Shown here piece by piece: positions 54,927 through 62,872 of a DNA stretch of 64,000 nucleotides (positions are counted from its first letter, which is position 1; each line of letters begins with the position of its first letter). Both the position numbers and the translations under genes were made by a program. The notes beneath the pieces are model-generated. The model was given only the letters and a program-made list of their open reading frames with translations. It made no database searches and was not told where the DNA came from. Source of the stretch: Thermoanaerobaculia bacterium (lineage in GTDB: Bacteria; Acidobacteriota; Thermoanaerobaculia; Multivoradales; JAHEKO01); NCBI GenBank assembly GCA_947259925.1, contig CAMYOG010000053.1, positions 124,001 through 188,000 of the forward strand, read 5' to 3'.

Positions 54927-55847
54927 TCAGGATGGCACGCCGGCGGCGAGAAGACGGACGATCCGCGGAGTCACCTCGACGATCGAGGCGAGATCGGAGA
55001 ACGAGCTCGCCAGAGGGCCGACCACCAGCAGCGGCACGGGGTTGAGGGTGTGGCTGGTCGAGCGCTCGTCCTCGAGGTTGCCGTGATCCGAGGTCATGAG
55101 CAGGGTCAAGCCAGGCACCGCCAACTCGAGCACGCCCGCCAGTAGATCATCGAGCCGTCGGAGCGCCTCGGCCGCGGTCACTCCCCACCGGCCGTGGCCG
55201 GCGACGTCGGTCAGGAAGGTCTCGAAGAGCGTCAGGTCGTGGCGGCTGGCGAGGGTGGCGAGCTGGCGGCCGGCGGTGCGCGCAGCGACCGGCTCGACAG
55301 CCGTTCCGGTCCGCTCGCGAAACAGATCGCGCTCGATGTCCCAGGTCACGGCGTCGCCGCGCTCGAGGTCCTCGAGCAGCCGGAAGCGCAGTCCGGCCGC
55401 TTCGACCGCCCGGGTGGTGGCCGAGGCGCGCAGCCTTCCAGCGGCCATGCGGTCGAGATACTCGCGGCTGTAGGCGTTGGCGAAGGTCGGCGATCGCCCA
55501 CGCTCGCGCAGCTGGCTGAAGACGTTCTCGGCCTCGATCACCGCACGCAGGGTCGGACCGGGGACGGCGGTCAGATGACGCCCCATCACCTCCGCTCCGT
55601 TGACGCCGGTGAAGAGACTCGTCTGCCCGGTGGCGCTCTGTGGCAGACCCTCGACGCCGAGTCGGGCGTCGATCCCCTTGAGCAGAAGCCCCGGCCGCTC
55701 GGTCACCTGCTCGCTGGTGAGGGGTCCTCCTAGCAGACGTTCGAGATTCGGTGTCCCAACCGTCGCCAGCGGGTTGGCCGCGCTGGTCGGCGCCAGTCCG
55801 ACGCCGTCGACGAAGACAAAGAGCACCCGATGGTAGTCTGCGCTCAT
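54927..55847 (-). CDS. Alkaline-phosphatase-superfamily metalloenzyme (PGM-like)
   Basis: 306 residues. Metal motifs VFVDGVGLAP (first Asp), SATGQTSLFTGVNGA, DVAGHGRWG and TSDHGNLED, with HTLNPVPLLV near the end, which are those of cofactor-independent phosphoglycerate mutase and relatives. It is much shorter than iPGM (about 510) and lacks the inserted domain, so it is one of the small metalloenzymes of this superfamily with unknown substrate. Its start codon shares bases with the divergent gene start (CATG at 55845-55848). Confidence 0.83.
   Translation of the reverse strand: MSADYHRVLFVFVDGVGLAPTSAANPLATVGTPNLERLLGGPLTSEQVTERPGLLLKGIDARLGVEGLPQSATGQTSLFTGVNGAEVMGRHLTAVPGPTLRAVIEAENVFSQLRERGRSPTFANAYSREYLDRMAAGRLRASATTRAVEAAGLRFRLLEDLERGDAVTWDIERDLFRERTGTAVEPVAARTAGRQLATLASRHDLTLFETFLTDVAGHGRWGVTAAEALRRLDDLLAGVLELAVPGLTLLMTSDHGNLEDERSTSHTLNPVPLLVVGPLASSFSDLASIVEVTPRIVRLLAAGVPS
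55834..55839 (+). promoter_or_regulatory. TAGTCT -10-like box, 6 nt before an ATG
   Basis: TAGTCT ends 6 nt before ATG 55846; leaderless-type arrangement. Confidence 0.35.
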
Positions 55848-56124
55848 GAAATCGGCCTACGAGCTGGCGCTCGAGCGTCTGGAGAAGCAGGGTATCGAAC
55901 CGCCGCGCGACGAGGCGCTCGATGAAGAGACGCGGGAGCGCATGGCCGAGGTCAAGCGCAAGGCCAAGGCCGAGTTGGCGCAGCTCGAGATCCTCCATCG
56001 CGATCGCTCCCAGGCGCCGGGCGATCCGGCCGCGGCCGCCCAAGCCGAGCAGGACTACCTGCTCGAGCGCCGGCGGATCGAAGAGCGCCGCGACCGGGAG
56101 CTCGAGAAGCTGCGCTCCGGGTAG
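55846..56124 (+). CDS. Hypothetical charged coiled-coil protein, 92 residues
   Basis: Strongly charged and helical throughout (ALERLEKQG ... RRRIEERRDRELEKLRS), probably coiled coil. No cysteine, no membrane segment. Shares its CATG start with the divergent metalloenzyme gene, and its TAG stop lies in the left arm of the 27-bp inverted repeat. No family recognised. Confidence 0.65.
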   Translation: MKSAYELALERLEKQGIEPPRDEALDEETRERMAEVKRKAKAELAQLEILHRDRSQAPGDPAAAAQAEQDYLLERRRIEERRDRELEKLRSG

Positions 56125-56191
56125 GGTGCCAGGCCTGCAAGATGCAGGTTGGGGCCGCGCCGTTCTGCATCTTGCAGGCCTGGCACCCTAC
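56121..56191. repeat. Perfect 27-bp inverted repeat at convergent stop codons
   Basis: Arms 56121-56147 and 56165-56191 are exact reverse complements, starting GTAGGGTGCCAGGCCTGC, with a 17-nt loop. The TAG at 56122-56124 ends the plus-strand gene and the CTA at 56188-56190 is the stop of the minus-strand K+ channel gene, so each arm supplies one stop codon. It could be a bidirectional terminator or an inserted REP-like palindrome. Confidence 0.85.
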
Positions 56192-57816
56192 TGTGGGAAT
56201 GCGTTCAGGTACCGCTGGGTCGCATCGACGCTGCCGCAGACGTAGACCTCGTCGCCCGCCTGGAACCTGAAGTCGCCGCCCAGCTCGACCAGGACCTCCT
56301 CACCGCGCTCGACGGCGACGACCGAGCAGCCGGTGCGCTGGCGGATGCCGAGCTCGCGCGGCGGCTTGCCCTCGAGGCCGCTCGCCGAGACCTTGAGCAC
56401 CTTCAGCTGTGGATTGACTGAGATCGACTCCTGCTTGAGCAGCCGGCCGGCGAGGATCTGGCCCGACACCTGGCTGATCGAGAGCGCGAAGTCGGCACCC
56501 GCCCGGTGGATCCGCTCGACGTTCTGGGCCTGGTTGACGCGCGCGATGACCGGCACCTGCGGCGCGTGGTCTTTCAGGATGACGGTGGCGAAGAGCGTGG
56601 CGCTGTCGTTGTCGACGGCGACGATCACCGCCTGCGCGTCGACCACTCGTGAGCTCTCCAGAACCCGCAGATCCATGACGTCGCCGACGACGTCCACTCC
56701 CTTGACGGAATTCCGGTCGATGACCAGCGTATTCTCGCCGGCGTCACGCAGAAGCTGCACGACCTTCTGACCGACCTCACCGTAGCCGGCGATCACGAAG
56801 GGTCCCTCCTTGCGTAGCTCCTGGCGGCCGGACTTCTCGGCGAACGTCTGGATGTTCTCGCCGCTGCCGGCGACGATCAGGATGCCGCCGGCCGCGACCT
56901 TCATATCCACGGTCGGCTGGGCGAAGAGATTGCCCTCGATCCACTGACCGATGATGGTCACGCCCGAGCGAGCACCGATGGCCGCTTCACCGAGGGTCCG
57001 CCCGACCAGCTCACTGTCGCTGCGGACCCGCACCTCGCTCACCACCAGTTTGCGGCCAAGCGCCTGTGCCCCGATCACCCGAGGGTTGAGGCGCTCGCTC
57101 GCCCGGGCGGCGAGCGCGGCGCCCAGGATGTGACGGGGCGTGTAGACGGCGTTGGCACCGGCGAGCATCATCGGCTTGCGATGGAACGGCTCTTCTACGA
57201 CCGCCACGATCTCGCCGTCGAACCCGAGCTGGCGCGCGTGCAGGATCACGGCGGCGTTCTCGTCGTCGGACCCGTTGGCCACCAGCGCACGCACGCCTTC
57301 CAGCTCGACGCGACTCAGGACACCGTCGTCGAGCGTGCCGACCACCACTCGGCGGCCGCGGTCGATCTGACGCCGCGCCTCGTCCTCGTCTTCCTCCACC
57401 AGGAGGGTCGGAACACCCGAGCGCTCGAGCTCGTCCAGAAGGCTGGCGACCGCCGCACCCGAGTGGTAGACCACGACGCTCCCCACCTCGACGTTGGTCG
57501 CGGACTTGGGCAACCGCACCTCGAAGCGCTCCTCCAGAAACGGGATCAGGTAGATCGGGAAGATCAGGAAGATCAGGAAGACACCCAGAAACTGGAGCAC
57601 GATGACGAAGACCACCAGCGCCGGGTGGTCCCAGCCGCTGTCCTGGCCGTAGCCGGTCGTCGAGATGGTCTCGGCGACGAACTCGAGACTCTGCATGAAG
57701 GTCCGCTCCCGGCCTTCGAGCCTGTCCATCGCCACCATGTACGCGATCGCAGACACCAGCAGCAGAGCTAGCAGCGAAAGGACCAGGATCAGGAGTCGCG
57801 TGCGAGGCTGGAGCAC
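56188..57816 (-). CDS. K+ channel with two RCK (TrkA) domains
   Basis: 542 residues from GTG 57816. Membrane helices about 8-30 and 66-92 flank a pore loop with filter TTGYG at 53-57. RCK1 (about 108-315) has a degenerate nucleotide site (VVVYHSGAAVASLLDELE), whereas RCK2 (about 338-540) keeps the Rossmann motif VIAGYGEVGQKVVQLL and has TrkA-C segments (KPPRELGIRQRTGCSVVAVER). Two membrane helices plus two RCKs resembles GsuK/MthK-type channels. Ligand-gated K+ flux is the likely role. It ends inside the inverted repeat. Confidence 0.9.
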   Translation of the reverse strand: MLQPRTRLLILVLSLLALLLVSAIAYMVAMDRLEGRERTFMQSLEFVAETISTTGYGQDSGWDHPALVVFVIVLQFLGVFLIFLIFPIYLIPFLEERFEVRLPKSATNVEVGSVVVYHSGAAVASLLDELERSGVPTLLVEEDEDEARRQIDRGRRVVVGTLDDGVLSRVELEGVRALVANGSDDENAAVILHARQLGFDGEIVAVVEEPFHRKPMMLAGANAVYTPRHILGAALAARASERLNPRVIGAQALGRKLVVSEVRVRSDSELVGRTLGEAAIGARSGVTIIGQWIEGNLFAQPTVDMKVAAGGILIVAGSGENIQTFAEKSGRQELRKEGPFVIAGYGEVGQKVVQLLRDAGENTLVIDRNSVKGVDVVGDVMDLRVLESSRVVDAQAVIVAVDNDSATLFATVILKDHAPQVPVIARVNQAQNVERIHRAGADFALSISQVSGQILAGRLLKQESISVNPQLKVLKVSASGLEGKPPRELGIRQRTGCSVVAVERGEEVLVELGGDFRFQAGDEVYVCGSVDATQRYLNAFPQ

Positions 57817-57822
57817 GGGCCG

Positions 57823-57828
57823 ATTCTA
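57823..57828 (-). promoter_or_regulatory. TAGAAT -10 box, 6 nt before the K+ channel GTG
   Basis: Minus-strand TAGAAT ends 6 nt before the GTG at 57816. It is back-to-back with the TAGACT box of the divergent S4 gene. Confidence 0.5.
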
Positions 57829-57840
57829 AGTCAGGCGGTT

Positions 57841-57846
57841 TAGACT
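57841..57846 (+). promoter_or_regulatory. TAGACT -10 box, 8 nt before the S4-domain gene ATG
   Basis: TAGACT ends 8 nt before ATG 57855; leaderless-type arrangement. Confidence 0.5.
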
Positions 57847-57854
57847 CGTGTCGA

Positions 57855-58229
57855 ATGTCGGTCCGTCTCGACAAATGGCTTCAGGTTGCTCGCGCCTACA
57901 AGACCCGCAGCCAGGCGACTCGTGCCTGCACCCTGGGCCGGGTGCGGGTGAACGGCTACGTCGCCAAGCCCCACAAGTCGCTCGAGCTCGACGACCGGAT
58001 CGAGATCGACAAGGGCCGCGGCTGGGTCCGGATCCTGATCGTGAAAGAGCTCCGTGACAAGACCCTCCCGAAGGCCGAGGCCGGGCGGGTCTTCGAAGAC
58101 CTGAGCCCGCCGCCCCCCAAGCTCGAGCCGCTCGAGCTGCTGATGCGCCGCACCCCCGCCTCTCGCGATCGCGGCACCGGCCGCCCCACCAAGCGAGACC
58201 GACGGCGCATGGACCGGATCAAGCGGTAG
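57855..58229 (+). CDS. S4-domain RNA-binding protein (Hsp15-like)
   Basis: 124 residues. The S4 domain is at 1-60 (VRLDKWLQVARAYKTRSQATRACTLGRVRVNG). The C-terminal half is Pro/Arg rich. Hsp15 (HslR) recycles stalled 50S subunits with attached tRNA; the assignment rests on the domain and length only. Confidence 0.82.
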   Translation: MSVRLDKWLQVARAYKTRSQATRACTLGRVRVNGYVAKPHKSLELDDRIEIDKGRGWVRILIVKELRDKTLPKAEAGRVFEDLSPPPPKLEPLELLMRRTPASRDRGTGRPTKRDRRRMDRIKR

Positions 58230-58280
58230 TCCAGCGATTCCGACCCTCCTCACCCGCCGTGAACGGAGCCGCGGGCGCGG

Positions 58281-59348
58281 CTACTCCCCCGCGAACAGCC
58301 CGAGCTGCTCGATACGACCCGGGACGAGGTTGGAGCAGCCGACGCCGAGCAGACGGACGCGGCGCTTGCCGGCTTCGCTCTTGCGGAGCAGCTCCCTGGC
58401 GGCGGCGAGCAGGATGGAGGCCGAGCGAGTGGGCGCCCGGAAGGTGTGGGAGCGGGTCAGGGTGGTGAAGTCAGCGTAGCGGATCTTGACCGTCAGGGTC
58501 CGTCCGGAGACCTCACGTTTCTGCATCGCGGTGGCCACCCCGTCGGCCAACTTGGCGAGCTCGGCCTCCATCTCGAGGATCTCGCTCAGGTCGGTACCGT
58601 AGGTCCTCTCCTTGCTGATGCTCTTGCGGGTCCGGCTGATCCGCACCGGGCGCTCGTCCCGCCCGCGCGCGTAGTTGTAGAGCGCCACGCCCCAGCGACC
58701 GAAGCGGCTCTTGAGCTCGTCCTCGGTGAAGCGCCGGAGCTCCCCGATGAGCGTCACGCCGATCTTCTCCAGTCGCCTCTCGGTCGCCGGGCCGACCCCG
58801 GGGAGTCGCCGCACCGGCAGTGGGTCGAGGAACCGGCGGACACGATCGGGCGGCACGACCGTCAGGCCGTCCGGCTTGTCGAAGTCGGAGGCGATCTTGG
58901 CGATCAGGCGGTTCGGCCCGACGCCGACGCTGACGGTCAGCTGCCGCTCCTCGCGCACCCGGCGCCGGATCTCCCGGGCGGCGGCGGTCGCGCTCCCCCA
59001 CTCCTCCAGATGCTCGGTCATGTCGAGATAGCCCTCGTCGATCGAGACCGGCTGCACGAGCGGCGTGAACCGGCGCAGGATCTCGAACACCTGCTCGGAT
59101 TCGGCCCGGTAGCGAGAGAAGTCGGGTCGGATGAAGACCAGCTGCCGGCAGCGGCGGATCGCCTGCGCCGACGGCATCGCCGAGCGCACTCCGAACCTCC
59201 GAGCCTCGTAGCTGGCCGCGGCGATCACCCCACGCCCCTCGGGACTGCCCCCGATCACCACCGGTTTCCCACGCAGGCTGGGATCGTCGCGCATGTGGAC
59301 CGCCGCGTAGAAGCAGTCCATGTCGCAGTGGAGGATCCGTCGGCTCAC
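58281..59348 (-). CDS. dinB: DNA polymerase IV (DinB, Y-family)
   Basis: 355 residues. Catalytic Asp in LHCDMDCFYAAV and Asp-Glu in PVSIDEGYLDMT; steric-gate region FYAAV; little-finger domain ending RRVRLLGVGCSNL. Translesion synthesis polymerase. Full length for the family. Confidence 0.95.
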   Translation of the reverse strand: MSRRILHCDMDCFYAAVHMRDDPSLRGKPVVIGGSPEGRGVIAAASYEARRFGVRSAMPSAQAIRRCRQLVFIRPDFSRYRAESEQVFEILRRFTPLVQPVSIDEGYLDMTEHLEEWGSATAAAREIRRRVREERQLTVSVGVGPNRLIAKIASDFDKPDGLTVVPPDRVRRFLDPLPVRRLPGVGPATERRLEKIGVTLIGELRRFTEDELKSRFGRWGVALYNYARGRDERPVRISRTRKSISKERTYGTDLSEILEMEAELAKLADGVATAMQKREVSGRTLTVKIRYADFTTLTRSHTFRAPTRSASILLAAARELLRKSEAGKRRVRLLGVGCSNLVPGRIEQLGLFAGE

Positions 59349-59430
59349 TCTAGCCGCGCGCGCTGTTCCTGGGAGTGGCTGGGCACACCTGTTTATGCCA
59401 CATTTTCGCCCTTTTGGGAACGGGCTCGGC
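59349..59430. other. Short intergenic segment
   Basis: 82 bp between dinB and the AP-superfamily hydrolase, with no ORF or clear hairpin with T-run. Confidence 0.4.
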
Positions 59431-61287
59431 TCAGTTGCCGATGTAGCCCAGCGCTTCCAACCGCTCGCGGAGATCGGGGTCGAGGTCCTCCGGATTCTCG
59501 TCCGTCTCCATCTCGGTCGGATCGGAGAGCAGCTCGATCAGGGTCATCAGCCGCGCGTCGAGCTCGGCGATCACCTCGGGCCGCTCCGCCGACAGGTCGT
59601 GCCGCTCGCCCGGGTCGCGGGTCAGATCGAAGAGCTCCCGTCTCTCGACCAGGCCACGGCTCTCGCCCTTGCTACGCGGGAACGAGAAGATGTACTTGTA
59701 CTTGCTCGACCGCAGCGCCTTCGCGTCCTTCAGCTTGACGTTCAGGTTCTCGGCGAAGGCGTCGACCGGCGGCAGCTCGCCGCCCCCGAGCAGTGGGCGG
59801 AGAGAGCGGCCGTCGGTCCGGTAGTCAATCGGGATCCCGAGCAGATCGAGGAGGGTCGGAAAGAGATCGACCAGACGGACCTGCTGTTCGATGACCCTGC
59901 CGCGCACGGCGCTCGACCCGCCCAGCTCCCGCGCCAGGTCCGGCGGCAGATGGACGATCAACGGCACCAGGAGCTGGTGGTCGTAGAGGTTCATCCCGTG
60001 GCGCCACGAGCCGTGCTCCCAGAACTGCTCGCCGTGATCGCTGGTGACGATGACCACCGCCCGGTCGAACACGCCGCCTCGCTCGAACAGGTCGAACAGC
60101 TCGCCGAGCTTCCGATCGGTGTAGGCGATACCCCCATCGTAGAGCTCGCTCACCTGGCGCATCTGCTCATCCGTCAACCGGCCACGGATGCCCTGGTAGA
60201 GCTTCTTGTCCCAGCGCAGCTCGACGCCCGCCGGAAGCTCGCCGGTCACGAGCTCGGTGTGGGTGTAGGGGTCGTGGATCTCGTAGGTGTGCAGAAAGAG
60301 GAACCGGCGCCGTCCGGTCGAGCCGTCCAGCCAGCGCTTCAGCTCCTCCAGGTCCTTCACCCAGTCGAAGACCCGGTAGGTGTCGAAGCCCTTCGCGAAC
60401 CCGAGTCGGAAGTCCATCTGGCCGCCGCCGGTCAGGGCCTCGGTGCGATAGCCGCGCTCCCGGAGCGTCTCGGCCAGGTACGGTCGCAGGTCGCGATCGC
60501 GGTGCGACGGATAGAGCCCGCTGAACATCGACCGGTGTGACGGGCGCGTCCACGGTGCCTGGCTAACGGCGGTGGCGAAGCGGATCGAGCGCTCGGCCAG
60601 CCGGTCCAGGTTGGGACTGGTCGGCCGCTCGTAGCCGTAGCTGCCAAGGCGATCGGCGCGCAAGGTGTCGAGGCTGATCAGAATGACGTCCGGACCGTGC
60701 TCCGGGTGCGACTCGCTGACGATCTCGGGCGTGGCCCACGCGCCCCAGACCGGCGCGCCTCCTTCCGGAGCGCGGGTCTGGAAGGTCAGGCTGACCCTCT
60801 GCCCGGCCCACTCCGCCAGGTCGAGCCGAAACGGGCGCCAATCGCCGTCGGAGCGAGTCTCGACCTCGAGATCCAGCAGTACCCGCCCACCCCCGTCCGC
60901 GGTGGTCAGGAAGACGGAGGCCCGCATCCTCGGACCGACCGGCTCCTCCGGCGGCACGTATCCGAGCGCCAGCTCGAGGACGCCGTCGACCGGAGGTGTG
61001 ATCTCGAAGTCGTAGCGGGTGCCAGTCGGAGCGATCAGCGCCAGTCGCGAGTCGCCGTCCCGAACCGTCGGGTACATGGCCACCCGCCCAACCCGCTCGA
61101 GGCGCAGCACGCGGAAGGTGCGGGGGCCCCGAATGCCTTTGGGCAAGAGACGCGGGCGCTGCTTGGGCCAGCGCACCTCGGCGTCACCGGCGGCGTCGAT
61201 CAGACGGACCGCGGGAATCTCCTCGGGCGGCTGTCCGCACGCCGCGGCCAGGACCAGAGCGGCGCACAGCCAGGCGGTGGATCTCAT
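59431..61287 (-). CDS. Sulfatase-like AP-superfamily lipoprotein with Thr in place of the active Cys
   Basis: 618 residues. Lipobox AAACG (Cys17). An N-terminal beta-domain (about 45-195) precedes the sulfatase-fold domain: VILISLDTLRADRLGSYGY (metal Asp), SQAPWTRPSHRSMFSGLYP, VIVTSDHGEQFWEHGSWRHG and LVPLIVHLP. At the position of the formylglycine Cys/Ser (CxPSR) it has Thr247 (TRPSHR). The C-terminus ends LRERLEALGYIGN. Family members with Thr act as phosphotransferases; true sulfatase activity is doubtful. Overlaps the beta-helix gene as ATGA. Confidence 0.85.
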   Translation of the reverse strand: MRSTAWLCAALVLAAACGQPPEEIPAVRLIDAAGDAEVRWPKQRPRLLPKGIRGPRTFRVLRLERVGRVAMYPTVRDGDSRLALIAPTGTRYDFEITPPVDGVLELALGYVPPEEPVGPRMRASVFLTTADGGGRVLLDLEVETRSDGDWRPFRLDLAEWAGQRVSLTFQTRAPEGGAPVWGAWATPEIVSESHPEHGPDVILISLDTLRADRLGSYGYERPTSPNLDRLAERSIRFATAVSQAPWTRPSHRSMFSGLYPSHRDRDLRPYLAETLRERGYRTEALTGGGQMDFRLGFAKGFDTYRVFDWVKDLEELKRWLDGSTGRRRFLFLHTYEIHDPYTHTELVTGELPAGVELRWDKKLYQGIRGRLTDEQMRQVSELYDGGIAYTDRKLGELFDLFERGGVFDRAVVIVTSDHGEQFWEHGSWRHGMNLYDHQLLVPLIVHLPPDLARELGGSSAVRGRVIEQQVRLVDLFPTLLDLLGIPIDYRTDGRSLRPLLGGGELPPVDAFAENLNVKLKDAKALRSSKYKYIFSFPRSKGESRGLVERRELFDLTRDPGERHDLSAERPEVIAELDARLMTLIELLSDPTEMETDENPEDLDPDLRERLEALGYIGN

Positions 61288-62864
61288 GAGGCGGGCGACG
61301 AGGAGTCGGTGGGTCGGGACCGCGGCTTGGGCAGCGGCTCGGGTCGCGCCGCCGGACGGCCGAGACGCCGCGCGAGCTGTGCCGCGTGCAGGTCGCGCGG
61401 CCGCAGGCCCCGAACCGGCTCGATCCAGCCGTCCAGGGTCCGTGCCGATTCACCCTCGCGGCTGCGAATGTTGCCGATCACGTTCATCGCCGGCCAGAGC
61501 GGCAGCGAGTCGATCTTGACCTTGGGGAGCAGGTTCCAGAAGGTCTCCCGAGCGGCAGTGTAGTGGCCGGTCGGCGTGCCGCTGCACTCCCAGATCCGCC
61601 GCCCGCGCCAGCCGTTGCCGATGTGGATGTCGGAGAAGAGATTCTCGTACGCCGCGCCCCGATGATGGTCGAAATTGATGCTCGGTCCGCGGCCGCGCGA
61701 AAAGACGCTGCCGTTACCGAGGTTGGAGGTCGACAGATCGTGCAGCGACGAGTTCTCGAGCACGAAGCGGGTCATCAGGCAGTCCTGGCAGCCGCCCAGA
61801 TTGAGGCCGTAGTGGCCACCGCGCCCGGTGAGCAGGACGCCGTCAGCGGTCGAATACCGCGAGTACCAGAAGTGGATACCGGCATCGAAGTTGACGATCG
61901 CCACGTCCCGGACCCAGCCGTTGTAGACGTTCTGGAACAGGATGCCGTTGTACCCCGGCTCTTGGTGATGGCCGTTGTACTCGGTGGGTGGGAACTCGAT
62001 CGTCAGATGCTCGACGCCGACCTCCTCGAGGGTCGGTCGGTAGGCGCGGATCTCGGCTCCCCACTCCGGGCGCACGTCGAGACGGAATGGGCGACCGAAG
62101 TGAATCCGGTCGCGGTCGACCGCCTCTACCTCGAGTGCCCAGTCGACGATCTTGAAGTCGGGACGGTCGACCAGGCACCTGCCGCGCAGCGGATGGCCGT
62201 CGTGCAGGTGCAGACTGAGCGAGCCGTCGCTCTCGTACTGGACCAGCCGCACCATGCTGCCCGCCTCGAGGCCGACGGTGCTCGAGACCGCCACCGACAG
62301 ATCTCCGCGCGCGGCTCGCTCGGTCACCGTCGCCAGCGGGCCGTCGTCCTCGACACTCCCCTCGGCCCAGATGAAGCCGCCGCTCCACGACCACCCGTAC
62401 GGCCCGTACGGACTCTGCTGGGGGCCGACGCCTTCGACCGCGTAGAGGTGCTCGGGGAAGAAAAGGACGGTCTGATCGCGGCCGGCGCCGCGCAGGACGA
62501 CGTTGCTCCTGGTCAACCGCAAGACCCTGGTCAGGCGGTAGCGGCCGGCGGGGATGAAGATCGCACCACTCTCCACCTCCGCGAGCGCGTCCAGGAACGC
62601 CTGGCTGTCGTCGGTCACGCCGTCACCGACCGCACCGTAGTCGGTGACGTCAGCCGCTACCGGCAGCTCCGGCAGCGGGCTCTCGCCCTGGTGGTAGCCG
62701 GCGTGCGAGAAGTCGGGCAAGCGGCCGCTCGCCGACCAGCGCTCGCCACCGTCCCCCCAGAGCTCCGAGGCGTTGGCGCTCTTCTCCGGCAGCTCGGGCG
62801 TACCACAGCCGGCGACGTGCGCAGCGAGGGCGCCGAGGAACGCGAGGGTGACCGAGGATCTCAA
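61284..62864 (-). CDS. Right-handed beta-helix (pectate-lyase superfamily) lipoprotein
   Basis: 526 residues. Lipoprotein signal with lipobox HVAGC. The N-terminal DYGAVGDGVTDDSQAFLDAL is the start of the pectate lyase superfamily/GH28-like fold; parallel beta-helix rungs follow, with GAIFIPAGRYRL and VVLRGAGRDQTVLFF. The C-terminal 60 residues are Arg/Pro rich and probably disordered. It likely binds or cleaves polysaccharide at the cell surface. The two-gene unit with the AP-superfamily hydrolase suggests joint work on a substituted glycan. Confidence 0.82.
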   Translation of the reverse strand: MRSSVTLAFLGALAAHVAGCGTPELPEKSANASELWGDGGERWSASGRLPDFSHAGYHQGESPLPELPVAADVTDYGAVGDGVTDDSQAFLDALAEVESGAIFIPAGRYRLTRVLRLTRSNVVLRGAGRDQTVLFFPEHLYAVEGVGPQQSPYGPYGWSWSGGFIWAEGSVEDDGPLATVTERAARGDLSVAVSSTVGLEAGSMVRLVQYESDGSLSLHLHDGHPLRGRCLVDRPDFKIVDWALEVEAVDRDRIHFGRPFRLDVRPEWGAEIRAYRPTLEEVGVEHLTIEFPPTEYNGHHQEPGYNGILFQNVYNGWVRDVAIVNFDAGIHFWYSRYSTADGVLLTGRGGHYGLNLGGCQDCLMTRFVLENSSLHDLSTSNLGNGSVFSRGRGPSINFDHHRGAAYENLFSDIHIGNGWRGRRIWECSGTPTGHYTAARETFWNLLPKVKIDSLPLWPAMNVIGNIRSREGESARTLDGWIEPVRGLRPRDLHAAQLARRLGRPAARPEPLPKPRSRPTDSSSPAS

Positions 62865-62872
62865 GGCCGCGA

